Positions 1 to 8,054 of a stretch of DNA of 64,000 nucleotides are shown here, one piece after another. Below the pieces are notes generated by a model that saw nothing but the letters and a program-made list of their open reading frames with translations, was not told the DNA's origin and made no database searches. Numbering within the stretch: position 1 is the first letter of the stretch; each line of letters opens with the position of its first letter. Origin of the DNA: Brevundimonas sp. (lineage in GTDB: Bacteria > Pseudomonadota > Alphaproteobacteria > Caulobacterales > Caulobacteraceae); contig JACVCC010000001.1 of the NCBI GenBank assembly GCA_016742215.1, positions 124,001 to 188,000 on the forward strand. The letters are read 5' to 3'. A program made the position numbers and the translations under genes.

Positions 1-303
1 CCGACGCGGGGCGGGCTTTATGTATGGGAGTTCGAGAAGGACGGGCGTCCCCTCAACGTCCGGGTCGAAGGACCGTTGATCGTCAACGATCTGGACCTGA
101 AGGTCCGCGGCGCGGTCGCCGGCCTAGGCCTCGCCATCGTCATGGCGGACGACGTCGAGGCCCATGTGGCGGCCGGACGGCTGGTCCCGGTGCTGGAGGA
201 CTGGACGCCGCCGTTCCCGGGGTACCACCTCTACTATCCCAGCCGCCGCCAGCCGACGCCGGCCTTCGCCCTGCTGGTCGAGGCCCTGCGCTATCGCGGC
301 TGA
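1..303 (+). CDS. LysR-family transcriptional regulator, C-terminal fragment
   Basis: Frame 1 is open from the left edge to the TGA at 301-303, so the gene starts before the window. The roughly 100 visible residues match the end of a LysR effector-binding domain: GLGLAIVMADDVE, then LVPVLEDWTPPFPG and YYPSRRQ, stretches typical of the family. The DNA-binding half is not visible, so target and effector cannot be named. It converges on the efflux gene czcA and overlaps its last 13 bases. That arrangement does not suggest that it controls the pump. Confidence 0.85.
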   Translation, partial: PTRGGLYVWEFEKDGRPLNVRVEGPLIVNDLDLKVRGAVAGLGLAIVMADDVEAHVAAGRLVPVLEDWTPPFPGYHLYYPSRRQPTPAFALLVEALRYRG

Positions 304-3300
304 GGCCGGGACAGCGAGGCCAGGACCGGCAGGACCAGCAGGGTCAGGACCGTCGCCGTGGTCAGTCCGCCGATGACGACGGTGGCCAGCGGCTTCTGCA
401 CCTCCGCCCCCGGACCCCAGGCGAACGCCATCGGCACGAAGCCGAGGACGGCGACCAGCGCGGTGGTGATCACCGCGCGCAGACGCGCCGTGGCGCCCTC
501 GACCGCCGCCTCGACAGGCGGGGCGCCGGCGTCCAGCCGCTGGCGGATGGCCTGCATCAGCACCAGCCCGTTCAGGGTCGCGACCCCGGACACGGCGATG
601 AAGCCGACTGCCGCGCTGATCGACAGGGGCATGCCCCGCGCCGCCAGCGCCAGCGCGCCGCCGACGAGGGCCAGAGGCACCCCGGCGAAGACCAGCGCCG
701 CATCCCGCCACGACCTCAGCGCCATGACCAGCAGGGCGCCGATGGTCAGGAAGACGATGGGCACGATCAGGGCCAGCCGGGCCGAGGCGCGTTCGAGGTT
801 CTCGAACTGCCCGCCCCAGTCCAGCCAGCCGCCGGTGGGCGGACGGACATCCTTCGCCACCGCGGCCTGGGCCTCGCGCACGAAGCCGCCCAGATCGCGG
901 CCGCGGACGTTGGCCTGCACCACGATGCGGCGCTTGCCGTTCTCGCGACTGATCTGGTTCGGCCCCTCGGCGGTGTCGAAGCGGGCGACGGAGGACAGGG
1001 GGATGACCGGCGCGCCGGCCTCCGCGTCCTCGGGCATGACCGGCAGCTGGGTCATGATCACCGGGTCGTTGCGCAGGTCGTCGGCCAGTCGCACGACGAC
1101 GTCGAAGCGCCGGTCGCCCTCGTTGACCTGGCCCGCCTGCCGCCCCGCCAGACCGATGGCCAGGGCGTCGGCGGCGTCGCTGGCGTGGACGCCCTGGGCC
1201 GCCGCGGCGGTGCGGTCGACGGTGGCGGTGATGGTCGGCTGGCCCGATATCTGTTCGACCCGCACATCCGCCGCCCCGTCGATCCCGCGCAGGATGCCGG
1301 CGACCTGTTCGGCCGTCCGACTCATGGCGGCGAAGTCGTCGCCATAGACCTTGACCGCCACGTCCGAACGGACGCCCGCGATCAGTTCGTTGAACCGCAT
1401 CTCGATCGGCTGGGTGAACTCGTACTCATTGCCCAGCAGGGTGCGCAGTTCGGTCTCCATCTTCTCGACCAGCGCAGCTTTCGACAGGCTGCGGTCCGGC
1501 CATTCGGAGCGCGGCTTCAGCATGACGAAGGTGTCCGAAATGGATGGAGGCATGGGGTCCGACGCCACCTCGGCCGTGCCGGTGCGGGTGAAGACATGCG
1601 ACACCTCGGGCAGGGCCATCAGGGTCCGCTCGACGCGGAACTGCATCTCCTGACTCTGCTCCAGCGAGGTGGAGGGCACGCGCAGGGCCTGCACCAGCAC
1701 ATCGCCCTCATCCAGCGTCGGCACGAACTCCCGGCCCAGCATCAGGAAGGCCATCAGCCCCGCCAGCAGGGCCACGCCGGCGCCGGCGATCACAGCTTTC
1801 GGACGGGCGACGGCGGCGCGCAGGAGCGGCGTGTAGCGCGCCTTGGCCGCGCGAGTCAGGCGGGTCTCCTCGTGGTCCGCCTTCGGCTCCTTCACCCACA
1901 GGGCGGCCATGGCCGGCACGAAGGTGAAGCTGAGGACGAAGGCGCCGGCGAGGGCCAGCATGACGGTGATCGCCATCGGGCCGAACATCTTGCCCTCGAC
2001 GCCCTCGAACATCAGCAGGGGGGCATAGACCAGCAGGATGATCGCCTGACCGAAGGCGGCGGGCCGGGCCATCTCGCGCGCCGAGGCGGCGGCGACGGAC
2101 AGGCGCTCGGGCACGGTCAGCGCGCGCCCGGCTTCCTCCCGCTTCAGGCCGAGGCGGCGCAGGGTGTTCTCGATCACCACTACGGCCCCGTCGACGATCA
2201 GGCCGAAGTCCAGCGCGCCCAGGCTCAGCAGATTGGCGCTTATGCCGAAGCGGTTCATCGCCGAGGCGGCGAACAGGAAGCTCAGCGGAATGACCAGGGC
2301 CGTGATGATCGCCGCGCGCACATTGCCCAGGGCGAAGAACAGGACAGCGATGACCAGCCCGGCCCCGACGAGCAGGTTGTGCTCCACGGTCTTGATGGTG
2401 GCCTCGACCAGTTGGGTGCGGTCCAGAGCGGGGCGGACGACGACGTTGGGCGGCAGGCTGGGCGTGATGGCCTCCAGCTTGCGACCGACGCGATCGGCGA
2501 CGGTGCGGGAGTTCTCGCCCTGCAGCATCAGGGCCGTGCCGATGACGGTCTCGCGTCCGTCGGCGCTGGCCGACCCGAGGCGCGGCGCGCGGCCGATCTC
2601 GACCGTGGCCACGTCGGACACACGGATGACCTGCCCGCCACGGTTCAGGATCGGGGTCTGGGCCAGCTCCTGCAGGCTCTTCACCCGGGCGTCTGCGCGC
2701 ACGATGTAGGCTTCGCCCGCGCGGTTGACGTAGCCGGCGCCGGCGATGCGGTTGGCGTGCTCCAGCGCCTCGACCAGCTGCACCAGACCGACGCCGTAGG
2801 CAGCCAGCCGGGCGGGGTCAGGGTGGATGGCGTATTCCTTCACATAGCCGCCCAGCACGTCCACGCCGGCGACGCCGGACACGGTCTTCAGCTGGGGGGC
2901 GACGATCCAGTCCTGAACGGTGCGCAGGTAGGTCGCCTTCTCCTGATCGGTGACCAGCCGTTCGCCCTCAGGTGTGACATAGGCGACGCCGGGGCGCGCC
3001 GCGGCCCCGGTGAACTCCAGCGTCCAGATGTAGACCTCGCCGAGACCAGTCACGACCGGTCCCATCGAGGGCGTCAGCCCCTCGGGCAGGTCCTCGCGCG
3101 CGGCCTGCAGCCGCTCGTTCACCAGGTTGCGGGCGAAATAGATGTCGGTGCTGTCGGTGAAGACGGCGGTGATCTGCGAGAAGCCGTGCCGGGACAGGGA
3201 GCGGGTCTCGGTCAGGCCGGGTAAACCTGCCAGCGCGGTCTCCAGCGGGAAGGTCACCTGCCGCTCCACCTCCTCCGGGCCGAGGGCAGGGGCGACCGTG

Positions 3301-3449
3301 GTGATCTGGACTTGACGGTTGGTGATGTCCGGCACGGCGTCGATCGGCAGGCGCAGCAGCTCGCGCGCACCGAGGATGGCCAGCACGGCGGCGATGGCGA
3401 CGACGAACCAGCGGAAGCGGACGGAGGCCTCGATGATGCGATCCAGCAT
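291..3449 (-). CDS. czcA: Heavy-metal efflux RND transporter, CzcA type
   Basis: Inner-membrane proton-driven pump subunit of 1052 residues, the usual length for the heavy-metal (HME) branch of RND transporters. It has the N-terminal helix (about 13-30), the porter-domain start PLETALAGLPG, and a transmembrane block after about residue 358. The signature DFGLIVDGAVV with following EN (residues 414-428; D414, D420, E427) is the form associated with divalent cations such as Zn, Co, Cd or Ni. Cu/Ag pumps of the CusA type differ here. The gene starts 2 bases after the adaptor gene ends, so the two form one operon. The exact metal is inferred from the motif class, not proven. Confidence 0.93.
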   Translation of the reverse strand: MLDRIIEASVRFRWFVVAIAAVLAILGARELLRLPIDAVPDITNRQVQITTVAPALGPEEVERQVTFPLETALAGLPGLTETRSLSRHGFSQITAVFTDSTDIYFARNLVNERLQAAREDLPEGLTPSMGPVVTGLGEVYIWTLEFTGAAARPGVAYVTPEGERLVTDQEKATYLRTVQDWIVAPQLKTVSGVAGVDVLGGYVKEYAIHPDPARLAAYGVGLVQLVEALEHANRIAGAGYVNRAGEAYIVRADARVKSLQELAQTPILNRGGQVIRVSDVATVEIGRAPRLGSASADGRETVIGTALMLQGENSRTVADRVGRKLEAITPSLPPNVVVRPALDRTQLVEATIKTVEHNLLVGAGLVIAVLFFALGNVRAAIITALVIPLSFLFAASAMNRFGISANLLSLGALDFGLIVDGAVVVIENTLRRLGLKREEAGRALTVPERLSVAAASAREMARPAAFGQAIILLVYAPLLMFEGVEGKMFGPMAITVMLALAGAFVLSFTFVPAMAALWVKEPKADHEETRLTRAAKARYTPLLRAAVARPKAVIAGAGVALLAGLMAFLMLGREFVPTLDEGDVLVQALRVPSTSLEQSQEMQFRVERTLMALPEVSHVFTRTGTAEVASDPMPPSISDTFVMLKPRSEWPDRSLSKAALVEKMETELRTLLGNEYEFTQPIEMRFNELIAGVRSDVAVKVYGDDFAAMSRTAEQVAGILRGIDGAADVRVEQISGQPTITATVDRTAAAAQGVHASDAADALAIGLAGRQAGQVNEGDRRFDVVVRLADDLRNDPVIMTQLPVMPEDAEAGAPVIPLSSVARFDTAEGPNQISRENGKRRIVVQANVRGRDLGGFVREAQAAVAKDVRPPTGGWLDWGGQFENLERASARLALIVPIVFLTIGALLVMALRSWRDAALVFAGVPLALVGGALALAARGMPLSISAAVGFIAVSGVATLNGLVLMQAIRQRLDAGAPPVEAAVEGATARLRAVITTALVAVLGFVPMAFAWGPGAEVQKPLATVVIGGLTTATVLTLLVLPVLASLSRPQPR

Positions 3450-3451
3450 GG

Positions 3452-4603
3452 TCAGTGCCCGTGGTCCGCTTCGCCCTTGGCCAGTTCGGCCTTGAGCAGG
3501 AAGGCGCCGGCGCCGGCGATGCGCTCGGTTCCGGTCAGGCCGGACAGGATCTCGATCCGTCCGTCAGACGCTCGCCCGGTGACGACAGGCCGGGCGCGGA
3601 AGCCGTCGGCCTCGACGACGAAGACCGAGGCGACTCCCTCCACCGTCTGAACGGCGTCCAGCGGCACGGACCAGGCGCCCGTGCCCGTCCCGGCCGACAC
3701 GCGGGCAGACACGACCGAGCCGGCCGGGGGGACCTCGCCGGTCGCGCGGGCGCGGACAATGACGACGCCGTTCTCGTTGGCGGGGGCGACGGCCGTGACG
3801 ACGCCCGTGACCGGCTGCGAACCGGCGATGGTGCTCTCCAGCGTATCGCCAACGCGGATCAGTCCGGCGGCCGAGGGCGGGGCCTCGAACACCAGCTCGA
3901 CCCGGCGCGGATCGGCGACGGCGGCGACCTGCAACGCCTCCTCATGCAGCACCTGTCCGGTCGCAGCGCTGAGCCGGGTGACAATCCCGGCGATCGGGCT
4001 GCGCACCACGGTCAGGCCATTGGAGCCGGGCGCGCCAAAGGCGCCGACGCGGGCGCGGGCGGCACGAAGTTCAGCCTCGGCCCGGCGCGCCTCGGCAGCG
4101 GTGACGTCCAGCCGCGCCTGCGAGACCCAACCCTGCTCGAACAGGGTGCGGTCGCGCCGCTCGGCGGCGCGGGCGGCGTCGGCGGCAGCCTGTGCGGCGT
4201 CGGCCGTGGCGCGCGATGCGGCGCCGTCCGGGCTGCGCAGGGTGACCAGCGGCGAGCCGACCGACACACGATCGCCCGGTCCCACATGGACCCGCGTCAC
4301 GGCCCCGGCCAGCGGGGCGTCGACGGCGGCTTCCGCTCCGGGCGCGAAGGCGACGCGGCCGGGGAGCTTGAGCTCGGCTCCGCCGCCTCTTTGCAGGGCG
4401 ATGACGGTGACGCCTGCACGGGCTGCGGCCTCGGGCGTCAGGGCGACGACGGCGCCGCCGCCCTCTTCCTCGTCATGGTGTTCTTCCTCCGCCGCGGCGG
4501 GCGAGGCGGTGTTCACGGGCAGCATACGGGCCGCCGCAAAGCCCACGCCGAGCGCCGCCACGACGGCGGCTCCGGTCATGAGCCAGTGTTTCTCGATCTT
4601 CAT
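3452..4603 (-). CDS. czcB: Periplasmic adaptor (membrane fusion) subunit of metal RND efflux, CzcB type
   Basis: 383-residue adaptor linking the RND pump to an outer-membrane channel. An N-terminal membrane anchor or signal (about 9-27) is followed by an acidic/His patch EEEHHDEEE (39-47) that could bind metal. A lipoyl-like half (DAPLAGAVTRVHVGPGD), an Ala/Arg-rich coiled-coil hairpin, the second lipoyl half (VRSPIAGIVTRL) and beta-barrel regions follow. The C-terminus also ends in a His-containing tail (EADHGH). It directly precedes czcA in the same operon. No TolC/CzcC gene lies next to it, so the channel must be encoded elsewhere. Confidence 0.9.
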   Translation of the reverse strand: MKIEKHWLMTGAAVVAALGVGFAAARMLPVNTASPAAAEEEHHDEEEGGGAVVALTPEAAARAGVTVIALQRGGGAELKLPGRVAFAPGAEAAVDAPLAGAVTRVHVGPGDRVSVGSPLVTLRSPDGAASRATADAAQAAADAARAAERRDRTLFEQGWVSQARLDVTAAEARRAEAELRAARARVGAFGAPGSNGLTVVRSPIAGIVTRLSAATGQVLHEEALQVAAVADPRRVELVFEAPPSAAGLIRVGDTLESTIAGSQPVTGVVTAVAPANENGVVIVRARATGEVPPAGSVVSARVSAGTGTGAWSVPLDAVQTVEGVASVFVVEADGFRARPVVTGRASDGRIEILSGLTGTERIAGAGAFLLKAELAKGEADHGH

Positions 4604-4718
4604 GGTCGTCGGTCCCGCCGATCCGCGCGGGATCGGCCTGAGGTCGCAGGGAGCCGCACACGCGAATGCGCATGGAGCGTTCTGGGTCAGTCAGCCGGGC
4701 GCAGGGCGCGGCCGGGGA

Positions 4719-5072
4719 TCAGGCGCGTGGAGGTCGGTCGGGGCCGGCGACACGGCCCTGCGGCGCCGGAATCGCATTGGACCAGCCTTCGCTGAGGGCG
4801 AAGCGGACGGCGGGCGCCGGCGGGAAGGCCGTGCCGATCAGGGCGGCCGCGTGCGGATGACAGCAACCATGCGAGCAAAACAGGGCGCAATCCTCGCAGT
4901 CATCCGCGCAGGGGTCGACGTTAGTCGACGCGGGGGATGCCTGCTCGATGCTCGCAACGGCCGGTGTGGGCTCGCACGGCGCAGCCCATGCGGGCTGGGC
5001 GACGACGAACAGCATCACCAGCAGGGCGCCGATGAAGCCATAGCGGCGGAAGATGTCGCGCGAGGCGGGCAT
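4719..5072 (-). CDS. Small secreted Cys/His-rich protein upstream of czcBA
   Basis: A 117-residue protein with an N-terminal hydrophobic segment and a signal-peptidase-like site (about residues 14-31, ending AQPAWAA). A mature Cys/His cluster follows: C33, C55, C59, C62, C66, H68, C70, C71, H72 and H74 within a short span. I do not recognise a named family. Position, 115 bases upstream of the metal efflux operon on the same strand, and the thiol/imidazole cluster suggest periplasmic metal binding or sensing. That role is inference. CzcI-type small proteins hold a similar place in other czc operons. The start ATG at 5072 has only a weak ribosome-binding site. Confidence 0.6.
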   Translation of the reverse strand: MPASRDIFRRYGFIGALLVMLFVVAQPAWAAPCEPTPAVASIEQASPASTNVDPCADDCEDCALFCSHGCCHPHAAALIGTAFPPAPAVRFALSEGWSNAIPAPQGRVAGPDRPPRA

Positions 5073-5115
5073 GACTGCGACCTAGCACGGTCCGCGACCG
5101 CTGTCTTGCGACCGA

Positions 5116-5928
5116 CTAGCGCGCGCCGGTCAGATCGTTCCAGCGCCACAAGCCGGTGCCCAGCGCCACCTTCGGCGCGCCTGGCGCATCGGCGAGGGTC
5201 AGCAGGACCAGCCCGCGCACCGCCTGTGTCCGGCACTCCCGGGGAGAGAAGGCGACCTCGGCGGCAATGGCCTGGCGCAGCCCGGCCAGCCCCTTTCCCT
5301 CCTGTCCGGAATTCTGGATCCAGTCGCCGTCCCAGATCAGCAAGGCCCGACTGCTGGAGGAAAGTCCGCCGTGGGCCTGTGCGACAGCGACGCGCAGATC
5401 ATCGTCGTCACGCAGCGCGTCCTGCAGACGCCTGATCATGTCGCAGGCGCCGCCCGAACCATTCCCGTTGCCGCCTCCGATTCCGTCGCCCGATTGGCCG
5501 GAGCCCGATCCTGCGCGGGCGGCTCCTGACAGCTGGGCCGCGCTCAGTGAGGCCATGGCGATGGGTACGGGGGGCGCCGTCGAAGGGGCGATCGGAACCG
5601 GCGGGACCTGCCGCGTCGGCGGCGCCTCGCGCAATCTCAACGGAGGCGGCGCGGCCGGAGGATCGGGCGTTGGCGGGCCAGACGCTGCGCCGGCATCCAG
5701 CGGCGCCGCCTCTTCCGGGGCCGGCTGAGGCGCAGGCGGCGGAGGAGGCGGGGGCGGGGGAGTGAACAGATCGACCAGGATCGGCTCGGCTGCGGGTTCA
5801 GGCATCGGCGTCGGTTCGACCGGAGCCAGAAGCAGCAGCAGGGGCACGCCCAGATGCAGGCCGACGCTGATCGCACCCGCCGCCCAGCGCGCGCCGGATC
5901 GGCTCGCCTTCCGCTTCTTCCCGGTCAT
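5116..5928 (-). CDS. TonB-like proline-rich membrane-anchored protein, unknown C-terminal domain
   Basis: A 270-residue protein. It has a basic N-terminus, one transmembrane segment (about 17-36) and then a long Pro/Ala-rich periplasmic stretch including nine consecutive prolines (57-65). A Gly/Ser linker at about 140-160 leads to a C-terminal region of about 110 residues with two cysteines. The first two-thirds look like TonB or TolA, but the C-terminus lacks an evident TonB-C fold signature. It may span the periplasm and contact a partner. No ExbB/ExbD genes are adjacent. It is divergent from the OmpA-type lipoprotein gene, with 218 bases between them. Function is unknown. Confidence 0.7.
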   Translation of the reverse strand: MTGKKRKASRSGARWAAGAISVGLHLGVPLLLLLAPVEPTPMPEPAAEPILVDLFTPPPPPPPPPAPQPAPEEAAPLDAGAASGPPTPDPPAAPPPLRLREAPPTRQVPPVPIAPSTAPPVPIAMASLSAAQLSGAARAGSGSGQSGDGIGGGNGNGSGGACDMIRRLQDALRDDDDLRVAVAQAHGGLSSSSRALLIWDGDWIQNSGQEGKGLAGLRQAIAAEVAFSPRECRTQAVRGLVLLTLADAPGAPKVALGTGLWRWNDLTGAR

Positions 5929-6146
5929 GCGATCTCCACGCCGTCCATCGAAGGTCGCGGACGATGGGCGCCTGAAACGTCAGGAAAAAGGCGCCTCGCG
6001 TGGCCAAAAGCTTGGCTATTACAATGGTCAAGCTGCCGGAATCTGGCCCGAAACAGGTCATCACGTCGCCGTGACTCCCACCGTAGCTGTCATGATCGGG
6101 AAAACATCCGGGGTGTGGGCGCCCCCATGACGAATGGAGACGGACC

Positions 6147-6719
6147 TTGAACCGATCGAAACTCAGGCTGACGGCCCTGACCGGCGTAATCCTTGCGGCC
6201 AGCGTCGCGGCAAGCGGCTGTGCGAGCCACCGCTTTGTGCGTGACCAGAACGCAATCGTGGATGCGCGCGTGACCGAGGTCGACACCCGCGTGACCGGTG
6301 TCGAAGGCACGGCGGGTCAGGCGCTCGAGCGCGCAAACGCTGCGCACAAGCTGGCCGAGGGCAAATTCCTCTATGAAGTCGTCCTGTCGGACGACTCGGT
6401 GAAGTTCCCGACCAATCGCCACGCCCTGTCGCCGGAAGCCGAACAGCGCCTCGCCGAGCTGGCGCAGCGCCTGCGCACCGAGAACCGCAACGTCTATCTC
6501 GAGATTCAGGGCTACACCGACTCGACCGGCAATCCGTCGTTCAACGAGGAGCTGGGCGCCGCTCGGGCCGAGGCCGTTCGTCGCTCGCTGAGCCGTCAGG
6601 GCGTCGCCCTGAACCGCATGGCCACGATCTCGTACGGCGAGGAGGCTCCGGTCGCCTCGAACGACACTGCCGAGGGCCGCGCGCAGAACCGTCGCGTCGC
6701 CATCGTCGTCCTGAGCTAG
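6147..6719 (+). CDS. OmpA-family outer-membrane lipoprotein
   Basis: A 190-residue lipoprotein. The signal peptide ends in a lipobox-like AASGC (C25). A short predicted helical region with VTEVDTRVTGVEG-type repeats follows, then an OmpA/MotB peptidoglycan-binding domain (about 75-188). This contains FPTNRHALSPEAE, IQGYTDSTG, the helix around GAARAEAVRRSL and the end AQNRRVAIVV. It should tether the outer membrane to peptidoglycan. The start is a TTG at 6147 with GGAGA at 6136-6140, six bases upstream. It is distinct from the Pal protein at 23818. A strong hairpin terminator follows, so it is probably monocistronic. Confidence 0.88.
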   Translation: MNRSKLRLTALTGVILAASVAASGCASHRFVRDQNAIVDARVTEVDTRVTGVEGTAGQALERANAAHKLAEGKFLYEVVLSDDSVKFPTNRHALSPEAEQRLAELAQRLRTENRNVYLEIQGYTDSTGNPSFNEELGAARAEAVRRSLSRQGVALNRMATISYGEEAPVASNDTAEGRAQNRRVAIVVLS

Positions 6720-6728
6720 GACATCCAG

Positions 6729-6763
6729 CGGCCGTCTCCTTCGGGAGGCGGCCGTTTCCTTTT
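6729..6763 (+). terminator. Rho-independent terminator after the OmpA-type lipoprotein gene
   Basis: An 11-bp stem (6729-6739 with 6744-6754, one G-U pair) is closed by a TTCG loop. It is followed by a T-rich tail, TTTCCTTTT. It begins 9 bases after the stop codon. The UUCG tetraloop makes the hairpin unusually stable. Confidence 0.85.
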
Positions 6764-6853
6764 GCGCCGGAACATCCGGTCGCCTGACGCGGGCCGTTGA
6801 CGGCGCGCGTCGCGTCGCATCTTGTGTCCGGCCTTGTTTCATCCGAGCCGACC

Positions 6854-7609
6854 ATGACCGACGCCGTTCCCATGACCTTCACCGACAATCCGCTGAACCC
6901 GCTCGAGGAGACGCTCTACGAGGGGCTCGCGGACCACACGAAGATGGGCGTGTTCGAGCGTCTGATGCTCGAGGCCGATCTCTACGCTGTGCCGGAAGAA
7001 GGCGCGCCGGGCGGCACGCATGGAGACGATGGCGCCAAGGTGCTGCGCCCCGGTGAGCAACTGGTCCTGCGCGGCGTCGTCCTGAATGACGGGCGCAACA
7101 CGGTGACCCTGTTCACCGATCCGCGCCGCGCCACCCAGATGTTCGGCGAAGCGACGCGCATCCTCGCCATGAAGGGCCGCGCGCTGCTGAACATTCTCAA
7201 GGATGCGGTGATCCTGCTGAACCCGGCGGACGGCAAGGGGCTGCTGCTCAATCCCGATCAGATCCAGGCCGTGCTCGGCCACGAGGAAATTCCTGTCGCC
7301 GCTGCTCGCCCGACCGGTACGGTCGAACTGGCCGACGTGCCCGAGCCGCAGCACCCGATCGCCTTGATCGGCCGTCTGAACGAGGCCTTCGGCGCCCTGC
7401 CGGTCAAGGCGGCCTGGCTGGCGCGCGCCCGCTGGATGGAGGCGCAGCAGATGGGCTGGTACGTGGACGTCCGCACCGACGAGGATCCGGCGGTGGTCCG
7501 CTCGATCATCGAACGTTCGGTTCGAGGCCTGGCCTTCGGCGGCGAGGTTCTCGATATCGCCGTCAGCAAGCCCGGCGGTGAAGCCGGAACCGGCATCAAG
7601 CTGGTCTAG
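6854..7609 (+). CDS. SseB-family protein
   Basis: A 251-residue soluble protein resembling the enhanced-serine-sensitivity (SseB) family. It has NPLEETLYEGLADHT near the N-terminus, LVLRGVVLNDGRNTVTLFTD with a FTDPRRA motif, and LLLNPDQIQAVL. A C-terminal half around LIGRLNEAFGALPVKAAWLARARW follows. The biochemical role of SseB proteins is not established. I chose the ATG at 6854. A TTG 57 bases upstream (6797) keeps the frame open but lies close to the preceding terminator and adds residues unlike the family start. The stop TAG interlocks with the stop of the opposite gene in a shared CTAG at 7606-7609. Confidence 0.7.
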   Translation: MTDAVPMTFTDNPLNPLEETLYEGLADHTKMGVFERLMLEADLYAVPEEGAPGGTHGDDGAKVLRPGEQLVLRGVVLNDGRNTVTLFTDPRRATQMFGEATRILAMKGRALLNILKDAVILLNPADGKGLLLNPDQIQAVLGHEEIPVAAARPTGTVELADVPEPQHPIALIGRLNEAFGALPVKAAWLARARWMEAQQMGWYVDVRTDEDPAVVRSIIERSVRGLAFGGEVLDIAVSKPGGEAGTGIKLV

Positions 7610-8031
7610 CGCTTCCTGAACCGGGTGGCTTCGGCCGCCAGGCTGGAGCCCCAGTCGGTTTCCTTCTGATCCGGCTCGGCGTGGAAGGGCAGTTCGCCCG
7701 CCACGCCGCGCATGGCCAGCGCCAGCGGCAGCGCCCAGTGGGTCAGCATTCGCAGCGGCTTGCGGCGATTGTCCCGCACATCCCAGCCCTCGGCCTCGAA
7801 GGCGTTGATCTGGTCCATCGGGTCGAGCCGGTGGATGTCGTCCCAGTCCTCGGGCAGGGCGATGCCTTCCGCCTCGTCCAGCGACAGGCCGAAGGCCTTC
7901 TTCGCCGTCTCGTCAATTTCCGGAAACTCGTCGCGGCGATCCGGGTCCGCGTGGCCGGGCTTCATCAGCGCCTTCATCTCGAGGTCGTCGATGCCGGGCA
8001 GGTCGATCAGGCGGCGCAGGGTCCGGGTCAT
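7606..8031 (-). CDS. Conserved hypothetical protein
   Basis: A 141-residue acidic protein that I do not recognise. It begins MTRTLRRLIDLPGID and has a charged, Asp/Glu-rich middle (EFPEIDETAKKAFGLSLDEAEG). A Trp-containing C-terminal half follows, with one moderately hydrophobic stretch, MLTHWALPLALAMRGVAG. There is no signal peptide or clear membrane helix. The frame stays open upstream to 8346, but that part overlaps the alcohol dehydrogenase antisense-free frame and has Arg/Gly/Pro shadow composition. I therefore place the start at the ATG at 8031, 23 bases after the dehydrogenase stop. Co-transcription with the dehydrogenase is likely. Confidence 0.65.
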   Translation of the reverse strand: MTRTLRRLIDLPGIDDLEMKALMKPGHADPDRRDEFPEIDETAKKAFGLSLDEAEGIALPEDWDDIHRLDPMDQINAFEAEGWDVRDNRRKPLRMLTHWALPLALAMRGVAGELPFHAEPDQKETDWGSSLAAEATRFRKR

Positions 8032-8054
8032 GACGACCGTGTCGCATAACCCGG

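Noticed and set aside
24-3224. A 1066-residue plus-strand open frame
   Set aside because: It lies opposite czcA and has Arg/Gly/Gln/His-rich low-complexity composition. It is an antisense shadow created by high GC; the minus-strand frame has all RND motifs.
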